A stretch of DNA of 11,269 bases from HGM13006 sp963649625. GTDB lineage: Bacteria > Bacillota > Clostridia > Oscillospirales > Oscillospiraceae. The notes under the pieces are model-generated. The model searched no databases and had not been told where the DNA came from. It was given only the letters and a program-made list of their open reading frames with translations. Of the stretch, positions 5,785 through 11,269 are shown one piece after another; position 1 is the stretch's first letter, and each line of letters begins with the position of its first letter. Both the position numbers and the translations under genes were made by a program. The DNA is taken from contig CAVJIP010000149.1 of assembly GCA_963649625.1 (NCBI GenBank), positions 1 to 11,269 on the forward strand. Direction: 5' to 3'.

Positions 5785-7392
5785 ATGGCAGTGAAATACA
5801 TTTTTGTGACCGGCGGCGTGGTGTCCGGCCTTGGTAAGGGCATTACGGCGGCGAGCCTTGGTCGTCTGCTCAAGCAAAGGGGCTTGAAGGTGACGATTCA
5901 GAAGTTTGACCCATATCTCAACGTGGATCCCGGCACCATGAGCCCCTTCCAGCACGGGGAGGTCTTTGTTACCGATGACGGTGCGGAAACGGATTTGGAT
6001 CTGGGCCACTATGAGCGGTTTACCGACGAAAATCTTACGGTAAATTCCTCTGTGACATCCGGCAAGGTCTATTGGTCGGTGCTCAACCGGGAGCGCAACG
6101 GCGACTACCTGGGCGGCACCATTCAGGTGATTCCCCACATTACCAACGAAATCAAGGAGCGAATCTATCGGGTGGGCAAGTCCACCGCCACCGATGTGGT
6201 GATTACAGAGATTGGCGGCACCGTGGGAGATATTGAGTCCCAGCCCTTCCTGGAGGCCATCCGGCAGGTGGGGCAGGAGAACCCCAGAGAGGATGTTATG
6301 TACATCCATGTTTCCCTGGTGGTGACTATTCCCGGCTCCAATGAGCTGAAAAGCAAGCCCACCCAGCACTCCTGTAAGGAGCTGTTGTCCATCGGAATCC
6401 AACCGGATGTAATTGTCTGCCGGGCGGATCAGCCCATTACCGAGGATATCCGAAAGAAAATCTCCCTGTTCTGCAACATTCAGCCGGATGCGGTGATTCC
6501 CAACCTGAATGCACCCATCCTCTATGAGGTGCCGCTGATGCTGGAGGAGGAGGGGCTGGGCCATGTGGTCTGCCGCCGCCTGGGGCTGGATGTGCCGGAG
6601 CCGGACATGAAGGAATGGACGGACATGGTTCGCCGGGCGGAAAACTGCAAGGATTCCGTGGAGATCGCTCTGGTGGGCAAGTATATCCAGCTCCATGATT
6701 CCTATCTGTCCGTGGTGGAGGCCCTGACCCACGGCGGAATCGAAAATGACGTAAACGTGAACATTCGCTGGGTGGATTCCGAGCAGGTCAATGATGAAAA
6801 CGCCGCAAAGTGCCTTTCCGGAGTGGATGGTATTCTGGTGCCCGGAGGCTTCGGAGATCGGGGCATTGAGGGCATGATTTCCGCCGTGCGCTACGCCCGG
6901 GAGAATCATATTCCCTACTTCGGCATCTGCCTGGGAATGCAGATGGCCGTGGTGGAGTTTGCCCGTCATGTGGCGGGACTGCCGGACGCTCATTCCAGTG
7001 AGCTGGCAGAGACGGCCAACCCGGTGATCGACCTGATGCCGGAGCAGCGGGACGTTACGGAAAAGGGCGGCACCATGCGCCTGGGGGCCTATGCCTGCAA
7101 GGTCATGGGGGAGGACACCTTTACCTATCGGGCCTATGGGGAGCCGGTGATTTATGAGCGTCACCGCCACCGCTATGAGTTTAACAATCTTTACCGGGAC
7201 AAGCTGGCCCAGTGCGGCCTGACCTTTGCGGGCCTGAGCCCCAGCGAAAAGCTGGTGGAGATTGTAGAGCTTCACGACCAGCCCTGGTTTGTGGGCGTTC
7301 AGTTCCATCCGGAGTTCAAGTCCCGCCCCAACCGGGCCCATCCCTTGTTCCGGGACTTCGTGGGTGTGGCAAAGGCCCACAGGGGCCGGTGA
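5785..7392 (+). CDS. pyrG: CTP synthase (glutamine hydrolysing)
   Basis: PyrG converts UTP to CTP with ATP and glutamine, the last step of de novo pyrimidine nucleotide synthesis. The N-terminal synthetase domain starts 'YIFVTGGVVSGLGKGITAAS' with its P-loop at 14-20, followed by 'EIGGTVGDIES' (142-152, allosteric CTP site) and 'KSKPTQH' (189-195, UTP/CTP site, with Ser where most homologues have Thr). The class I amidotransferase domain (about 290-535) has 'GGFGDRG' (354-360), 'GICLGMQ' with nucleophile Cys382, and 'VQFHPEF' with His508 and Glu510 completing the triad. The length, 535 residues, is typical. The ATG at 5785 is 8 nt after GGAGG (5772-5776); in-frame GTG 5758 and ATG 5764 lie upstream of that site. 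It is transcribed from its own promoter, divergent from asnB. No terminator is seen after it; the 37 bases before the rpsT promoter hold only weak AT-rich pairing. Confidence 0.97.
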   Translation: MAVKYIFVTGGVVSGLGKGITAASLGRLLKQRGLKVTIQKFDPYLNVDPGTMSPFQHGEVFVTDDGAETDLDLGHYERFTDENLTVNSSVTSGKVYWSVLNRERNGDYLGGTIQVIPHITNEIKERIYRVGKSTATDVVITEIGGTVGDIESQPFLEAIRQVGQENPREDVMYIHVSLVVTIPGSNELKSKPTQHSCKELLSIGIQPDVIVCRADQPITEDIRKKISLFCNIQPDAVIPNLNAPILYEVPLMLEEEGLGHVVCRRLGLDVPEPDMKEWTDMVRRAENCKDSVEIALVGKYIQLHDSYLSVVEALTHGGIENDVNVNIRWVDSEQVNDENAAKCLSGVDGILVPGGFGDRGIEGMISAVRYARENHIPYFGICLGMQMAVVEFARHVAGLPDAHSSELAETANPVIDLMPEQRDVTEKGGTMRLGAYACKVMGEDTFTYRAYGEPVIYERHRHRYEFNNLYRDKLAQCGLTFAGLSPSEKLVEIVELHDQPWFVGVQFHPEFKSRPNRAHPLFRDFVGVAKAHRGR

Positions 7393-7429
7393 CAGCGGGA
7401 GAAAATTTCACAAAAATGTATTTTGCCTC

Positions 7430-7458
7430 TTGATTTTTCCCAAGATTTTTAGTATAAT
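7430..7458 (+). promoter_or_regulatory. Sigma-A promoter of rpsT
   Basis: A near-consensus pair: -35 TTGATT (7430-7435) and a perfect -10 TATAAT (7453-7458), spacer 17 bp, in an AT-rich stretch. The predicted start is near 7465, leaving a leader of about 62 nt. This is the strongest promoter in the window, as expected for a ribosomal protein gene. Confidence 0.85.
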
Positions 7459-7482
7459 CTCATTCTGCATGGTAGTTAAGAC

Positions 7483-7500
7483 CGGCATTTTGTGCCGTTT
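7483..7500 (+). promoter_or_regulatory. Small hairpin in the rpsT leader
   Basis: CGGCA (7483-7487) pairs with TGCCG (7493-7497) across a TTTTG loop, followed by TTTA. It lies about 15 nt upstream of the rpsT Shine-Dalgarno site. The 5-bp stem is short; it might be part of an S20 autoregulatory leader or simply a fortuitous pairing. Confidence 0.3.
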
Positions 7501-7526
7501 AGTCAGATTGTGGAGGAGGTGTTTTC

Positions 7527-7787
7527 GTGCCCAATATCAAATCTGCCAAGAAAAGAGTTCTCGTTTCCAAGGCTCAGAACGAGATGAATAAGGCCGCCAA
7601 GTCTCTGCTCAAGACCAACGTCAAGAAGTTTGAGGCTGCCGCCGCTTCCGGAGATAAGGAAGCCGCCGCCGTTGCGGCCAAGGTCGCCGTTGCCACTATC
7701 GACAAGTCCGTCGGCAAGGGAATCCTCCACAAGAACAACGCCGCTCATAAGAAGAGCAGCATTGCAGGCAAGCTCAACAGCCTGTAA
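7527..7787 (+). CDS. rpsT: 30S ribosomal protein S20
   Basis: S20 is a primary binder of 16S rRNA in the body of the 30S subunit. The 86-residue, lysine- and alanine-rich helical protein shows the family hallmarks: N-terminal 'PNIKSAKKRVLVS', 'KTNVKKFEAA' in the middle and 'KGILHKNNAAHKKSSIAGKL' near the C-terminus. The start is GTG at 7527, 6 nt after GGAGGAGGT (7512-7520), and the product begins (M)PNIKSAKKR as is usual. It is a monocistronic unit with a strong promoter upstream and a strong terminator downstream. The weak start codon together with a strong Shine-Dalgarno site recalls E. coli rpsT, which starts with UUG and is autoregulated at translation; whether that applies here is inference. 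Confidence 0.97.
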   Translation: MPNIKSAKKRVLVSKAQNEMNKAAKSLLKTNVKKFEAAAASGDKEAAAVAAKVAVATIDKSVGKGILHKNNAAHKKSSIAGKLNSL

Positions 7788-7801
7788 GTTTTGTGTAGCC
7801 C

Positions 7802-7838
7802 GCCGCTCCAAATCCTTGATTTGGGGCGGCTTTTCCTT
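7802..7838 (+). terminator. Intrinsic terminator of rpsT
   Basis: GCCGCTCCAAATC (7802-7814) pairs with GATTTGGGGCGGC (7818-7830) along 13 bp with a single G-U wobble and a 3-nt loop; TTTTCCTT follows at once. It begins 14 nt after the rpsT stop codon. This is the best-formed terminator in the window. Confidence 0.92.
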
Positions 7839-7865
7839 GTCCTTGGGGAAAAAATGATGTATAAT
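7837..7865 (+). promoter_or_regulatory. Sigma-A promoter of the malic enzyme gene
   Basis: The -35 box TTGTCC (7837-7842) and the perfect -10 box TATAAT (7860-7865) are 17 bp apart. The -35 box begins inside the T-rich tail of the rpsT terminator, so the two units are packed without spacing. The predicted start near 7872 gives a leader of about 27 nt. Confidence 0.8.
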
Positions 7866-7898
7866 CCAAGAGAATGTCTATATCGGAGGGATCAATTC

Positions 7899-9071
7899 AT
7901 GAATTACGCAGAAGAATCCTTAAAGCTCCACTATCAGTGGCACGGAAAGCTGGATGTGGTGCCAAAAATGGAGGTCAAGACCAAGGACGATCTGTCCCTG
8001 GCCTATACTCCGGGTGTTGCCCAGCCCTGCCTGGAGATCCAGAAGGATCCCAGCAAAAGCTATGAGCTCACAGGCCGTTGGAACACCTGCGCCGTTATCA
8101 CCGATGGCTCTGCGGTGCTGGGCCTGGGGGACATCGGCCCGGAGGCAGGTATGCCGGTGATGGAGGGCAAGTGCGTGCTGTTTCGGGCCTTTGGCGGGGT
8201 CAACGCCATTCCTCTGTGTGTCCGCACAAAGGACGCAGACGAGTTTGTCCATGCAGTGTCCCTGATGGCCGGCTCCTTCGGGGGAATCAATCTGGAGGAC
8301 ATCTCTGCGCCCCGGTGCTTTGAAATCGAGCGAAAGCTGAAGGAATGCTGTGACATTCCCATCTTCCACGACGACCAGCACGGAACGGCCATTGTGGTGC
8401 TTTCCGCCATGATTAACGCCCTGAAGGTGGTGGGAAAGAGGATGGAGGAGATCAAGGTGGTCACCTCCGGGGCGGGTGCCGCCGGGATTGCCATTATCAA
8501 GCTGCTCATTTCCATGGGACTGAAAAACGTGGTAATGTGTGACCGTACCGGGGCCATTTACGCCGGGCGGGAGAACCTGAACCCGGCCAAGGAGGAGATT
8601 GCAGCCATTACCAACCAAAGCCGTGAAACCGGCACTCTGGCTGATGTGATTCGTGGGGCCGATGTGTTTATCGGCGTGTCCTCTCCCGGAACCGTCACCC
8701 CGGAAATGGTACGATCTATGGCCCCGAGTGCCATTTTGTTCCCCATGGCCAACCCCACCCCGGAGATCATGCCGGATGCGGCACTGGCCGCCGGGGCCGC
8801 CGTGGTGGGCACCGGCCGCAGCGACTTCCCCAACCAAATCAACAATGTGCTGGCCTTCCCGGGGATTTTCCGGGGTGCCTTTGATGTGCGGGCCAGCGAC
8901 ATCAACGATGAAATGAAGCTGGCGGCGGCCTATGCACTGGCGAAGCTGGTATCCCCGGAGGAGCTGTCCAAGGATTATATCATCGTCCCGGCTTTTGATC
9001 CCAGGGTAGGGCCTGCGGTGGCCCAGGCGGTGGCTCAGGCGGCCAGGGAAACCGGCGTGGCACGCATCTGA
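7899..9071 (+). CDS. NAD(P)-dependent malic enzyme (oxaloacetate-decarboxylating)
   Basis: The enzyme oxidatively decarboxylates malate to pyruvate and CO2, reducing NAD(P). The N-terminal malic domain includes 'SLAYTPGVAQPCLEI' (33-47, with the catalytic Tyr36), 'VMEGKCVLFRAFGG' (87-100, Lys91 the likely base), 'NLEDISAP' (131-138, metal-binding Glu/Asp) and 'IFHDDQHGTAIV' (155-166, metal-binding Asp). The C-terminal Rossmann domain has 'GAGAAGIAI' (191-199) and 'NQINNVLAFPGIFRGAFDVRA' ending at residue 332. An Asp at 215, at the end of the second Rossmann strand (CDRTG), suggests a preference for NAD over NADP, which is inference. The length of 390 residues is that of the short bacterial type without a phosphotransacetylase domain. 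The ATG at 7899 is 8 nt after GGAGGG; an upstream in-frame start at 7791 would run through the rpsT terminator and its own promoter. I leave the symbol blank because maeA, maeB and ytsJ usage differs between species. Confidence 0.93.
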   Translation: MNYAEESLKLHYQWHGKLDVVPKMEVKTKDDLSLAYTPGVAQPCLEIQKDPSKSYELTGRWNTCAVITDGSAVLGLGDIGPEAGMPVMEGKCVLFRAFGGVNAIPLCVRTKDADEFVHAVSLMAGSFGGINLEDISAPRCFEIERKLKECCDIPIFHDDQHGTAIVVLSAMINALKVVGKRMEEIKVVTSGAGAAGIAIIKLLISMGLKNVVMCDRTGAIYAGRENLNPAKEEIAAITNQSRETGTLADVIRGADVFIGVSSPGTVTPEMVRSMAPSAILFPMANPTPEIMPDAALAAGAAVVGTGRSDFPNQINNVLAFPGIFRGAFDVRASDINDEMKLAAAYALAKLVSPEELSKDYIIVPAFDPRVGPAVAQAVAQAARETGVARI

Positions 9072-9118
9072 TGCGATTGCCTTAAAACGATTTTTGGCGC
9101 ACAAGGGAGGGAATGTCT

Positions 9119-11152
9119 ATGGCGCTTTCTGATTCCGTGACCACTCTAAAGGGGGTGGGGGAGGCCAAGGCGGCTATGCTGGAGCGCCTGGGCATCCACA
9201 CCCTGGGGGAGCTGATTTCCTTTTTTCCCCGGCAGTATGAGGATCGGACCGGGCTGGTGCCGGTGTCCGGCCTGGTGCCGGAGGAGCCCTGCTGCTTTTT
9301 GGCCACGGTGATTACCCAGCCCCGAACCTCCCATGTGCGCAAGGGGCTGAGTACCACCCGATGCACGGTGGCAGACAATACGGCAAAGGTTCGGGTGAGC
9401 TGGTTTAACCAGCCCTGGATGAGCCGGAATCTGCACCCCGGGAAAACCTACTGCTTCTATGGGGCCCTTACCGGGGATGAACGGAATCGTCAGGTTCTCA
9501 ACCCCATTACAGAGCCGGCGGAGGCTTCTCCCGGTGTCACCCGATGCATTATTCCCGTCTATCCCTTGACCAAGGGCCTGACCTCCAAGGCCCTCCAGCA
9601 GCTGATTTTCCAGGTGCTGGAGCGGGAAAAGCCCGAAAACTCTCTCCCGCCGGAGGTGGCCCAGGGGATGATGCCGGTGGAGCGGGCCTATTGGGAGGTG
9701 CATCAGCCCACCACCCGGGAGGCACTGTCTCAGGCCCGGCGGCGGCTGGTGTTTGAGGAGTTCTTTCTCTATGGTCTGGGGATCTCCCTGCTCCGGGCCA
9801 GACGAGACCGGCTGAGCCACTATCCATGCCCAAAGCCGGTGCCCCAGGGCTTCTATGACCGGCTGAGCTTTTCCCTGACCGGGGCCCAGCAGCAGGCCTT
9901 GGGAGAGATTTCCCGGGATATGTCCTCGGGGCTGCCTATGAATCGGCTCCTCCAGGGAGACGTGGGCTCCGGCAAGACCATGGTGGCCCTGGGGGCCATG
10001 CTCCAGGCGGTGGAAAACGGCTATCAGGCGGCGCTTATGGCCCCTACGGAGCTTTTAGCCACCCAGCACTACCACACCATTTCCCGGTTTTTAGAGCCTC
10101 TGGGTATTACCTGCGTGCTGCTGACCGGGTCGGCTGCCGGGGGAAAGCGGCGGCGTATGCTGGACTATATTGCCGTAGGAGCCGCCAAAATCGTCATAGG
10201 TACCCATGCGCTGCTGACGGACACCACGGACTTTTTTAATCTGGGCCTGGTGGTGATTGATGAGCAGCATCGGTTCGGGGTGCGCCAGCGGGCGGCCCTG
10301 GCCGGGAAGGGGATGACCCCCCATATGCTGGTGCTCTCCGCCACGCCAATCCCAAGGACGCTGGCCCTGATCCTCTATGGGGACCTGGACGTGTCTGTGA
10401 TAGATGAGCTTCCTCCGGGGCGGCAGCCGGTAGAGACCTTTTTGGTGAGCACGGCCTACCGGGCACGGCTGTACGGTTTTATCCGGCGGCAGACCCAGGA
10501 GGGCCATCAGGTTTATGTGGTCTGTCCGGCGGTGGAGGAAAACCAGGAGACAGGCCTTACCGCCGCAGAGACGGAGTATCAGACCCTACAGGCGGCCTTC
10601 CCGGAGCTACAGGTGGGGCTGGTTCACGGAAAGCTCCGTGGAGAGGCCAAGGACTGCGCCATGACCCGGTTTCTAAACCGGGAAACGGACATTTTGGTGG
10701 CTACCACGGTCATCGAGGTGGGGGTGGATGTAAAGAACGCCACCTTGATGATCGTGCTGAATGCGGATCGGTTCGGCCTGAGCCAGCTTCATCAGCTGCG
10801 GGGCCGGGTGGGACGAAACGAGGAAAAGTCCTACTGCGTTTTGGTGTCGGACAATCGAAATCCCGACACCCGGAAGCGTCTCCTGGCCCTTTGCAGCACC
10901 AACGATGGCTTTGCCATCTCCCAGGAGGATTTGAAGCTTCGGGGGCCGGGAGACTTCTTTGGACAGCGTCAAAGCGGCCTGCCCATGTTCCGATATGCCT
11001 CCTTGGCAGAGGACATCACCGTGCTCCAGGAGGCCCAGGAGGCCGCAGCCCGTTTTTTGGACAGCCTGCCAAGCCCGGATGCGCCGGAGTATGCGCCGCT
11101 GTTTTCCCGGGTTCACCGTCTGTTTTCCCAGGCGGATGACACCTTCAACTAG
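9119..11152 (+). CDS. recG: ATP-dependent DNA helicase RecG
   Basis: RecG is a monomeric superfamily 2 translocase that binds forked DNA, regresses stalled replication forks and processes R-loops and recombination junctions. The N-terminal wedge/OB-fold region opens with 'TTLKGVGEAKAAML' and 'FFPRQYEDR'. The helicase core has 'LLQGDVGSGKTMVAL' (277-291, Walker A), 'VIDEQHRFGVRQR' (379-391, the RecG-type DEQH box), 'SATPIPRTLAL' (407-417), 'ATTVIEVGVDV' (528-538) and 'QLRGRVGRNEE' (559-569). A C-terminal region with 'FGQRQSGLPMFRYA' follows. Length is 677 residues, normal for the family. Two ATGs compete: 9113 lies only 2 nt after GGGAGG (9105-9110), whereas 9119 is 8 nt after it, so 9119 is chosen; the difference is two residues. 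The gene starts 47 bp after the malic enzyme stop with no promoter or terminator visible between them, so it may be co-transcribed with it. Confidence 0.97.
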   Translation: MALSDSVTTLKGVGEAKAAMLERLGIHTLGELISFFPRQYEDRTGLVPVSGLVPEEPCCFLATVITQPRTSHVRKGLSTTRCTVADNTAKVRVSWFNQPWMSRNLHPGKTYCFYGALTGDERNRQVLNPITEPAEASPGVTRCIIPVYPLTKGLTSKALQQLIFQVLEREKPENSLPPEVAQGMMPVERAYWEVHQPTTREALSQARRRLVFEEFFLYGLGISLLRARRDRLSHYPCPKPVPQGFYDRLSFSLTGAQQQALGEISRDMSSGLPMNRLLQGDVGSGKTMVALGAMLQAVENGYQAALMAPTELLATQHYHTISRFLEPLGITCVLLTGSAAGGKRRRMLDYIAVGAAKIVIGTHALLTDTTDFFNLGLVVIDEQHRFGVRQRAALAGKGMTPHMLVLSATPIPRTLALILYGDLDVSVIDELPPGRQPVETFLVSTAYRARLYGFIRRQTQEGHQVYVVCPAVEENQETGLTAAETEYQTLQAAFPELQVGLVHGKLRGEAKDCAMTRFLNRETDILVATTVIEVGVDVKNATLMIVLNADRFGLSQLHQLRGRVGRNEEKSYCVLVSDNRNPDTRKRLLALCSTNDGFAISQEDLKLRGPGDFFGQRQSGLPMFRYASLAEDITVLQEAQEAAARFLDSLPSPDAPEYAPLFSRVHRLFSQADDTFN

Positions 11153-11163
11153 GGAAAATGGGG

Positions 11164-11188
11164 GCAGCGGCGTACTGGTTGCGTTTTT
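11164..11188 (+). terminator. Weak candidate terminator after recG
   Basis: GCAGC (11164-11168) can pair with GTTGC (11178-11182), including one G-U pair, around a 9-nt loop; GTTTTT follows. The stem is short, so termination would be inefficient. It starts 12 nt after the recG stop codon. Confidence 0.3.
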
Positions 11189-11240
11189 GAGGCAGTGGAA
11201 CAAAGAACAATGCCGAAGTGAGGAGATTATTCATTTTCAT

Positions 11241-11269
11241 ATGCAGGAGAACCTGTCCGAACGTTTGGG
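11241..11269 (+). CDS. Possible start of a further gene, cut by the window edge
   Basis: An ATG at 11241 opens a frame that runs to the edge: M-Q-E-N-L-S-E-R-L-G. A purine-rich GAGGAG (11220-11225) lies upstream, but 15 nt away, which is longer than ideal. The same frame stays open further upstream to a TTG at 11187, so the true start is uncertain. Ten residues are too few to name a family. The N-terminal 'ENLSERLG' resembles the beginning of some clostridial MATE-type transporters from memory, but this is a guess. Confidence 0.35.

Noticed and set aside
5752..7380. A 542-codon open frame on the minus strand opposite pyrG
   Set aside because: It is almost an exact shadow of pyrG, has no Shine-Dalgarno site or recognisable motifs, and is His/Gly/Leu-rich. 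Avoidance of TTA, CTA and TCA codons in the GC-rich real gene explains the lack of reverse stops.
7375..7429. Terminator after pyrG (GGCCC/GGGCC inside its last codons, or CAAAA/TTTTG at 7411-7425)
   Set aside because: The first is in coding sequence without a T-run, and the second is a 5-bp AT-only stem; neither would terminate convincingly.
7920..9104. A 394-codon open frame on the minus strand opposite the malic enzyme gene
   Set aside because: It is a shadow of a gene with intact catalytic motifs, and its own translation is rich in His and Gly with no family signature.
11158..11190. A 10-codon open frame between recG and the right edge
   Set aside because: It is very short, overlaps the weak terminator and has only a GGGAAA purine stretch directly before the ATG; it looks fortuitous.

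Overview
The window looks like a chromosomal housekeeping segment from a low- to moderate-GC-lineage Gram-positive anaerobe of the class Clostridia, most likely an Oscillospiraceae/Ruminococcaceae-type gut bacterium. The reasons are the Asp23-FakA-...-RecG gene neighbourhood, strong AGGAGG-type Shine-Dalgarno sites, sigma-A promoters with 17-bp spacers, TTG and GTG starts, and protein sequences of Firmicutes type. The coding regions are GC-rich and the first 120 bases are AT-rich. This placement is an inference from sequence character; no database search was run.

Layout from left to right: an AT-rich upstream region with a sigma-A promoter; an Asp23/Gls24 protein (yloU-like) and fakA, the fatty-acid kinase ATP-binding subunit, as one transcription unit; an intrinsic terminator and a second small hairpin; glgA (glycogen synthase); a strong palindromic terminator between the convergent glgA and asnB; asnB (glutamine-dependent asparagine synthetase, minus strand); a 150-bp divergent promoter region with an 11-bp direct repeat; pyrG (CTP synthase); rpsT (ribosomal protein S20) with its own promoter and a strong terminator; a malic enzyme gene whose promoter begins in the rpsT terminator tail; recG; and the first few codons of a possible further gene at the right edge.

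Functionally these are central-metabolism and information-processing genes: fatty-acid activation, glycogen synthesis, two glutamine amidotransferases (AsnB class II and PyrG class I) transcribed divergently, translation (S20), malate to pyruvate conversion, and replication-fork rescue (RecG). Four good sigma-A promoters (before yloU, pyrG, rpsT and the malic enzyme) show mostly short transcription units rather than one operon. I saw no mobile element, CRISPR array, tRNA or rRNA, phage gene, toxin-antitoxin or defence system.

I do not see an undescribed multi-gene system here. The items most worth a second look are regulatory: the double hairpin ahead of glgA, the shared repeat between asnB and pyrG, the leader of pyrG that lacks the Bacillus-type attenuator, and the way five unrelated genes separate fakA from recG compared with the order known in Bacillus.
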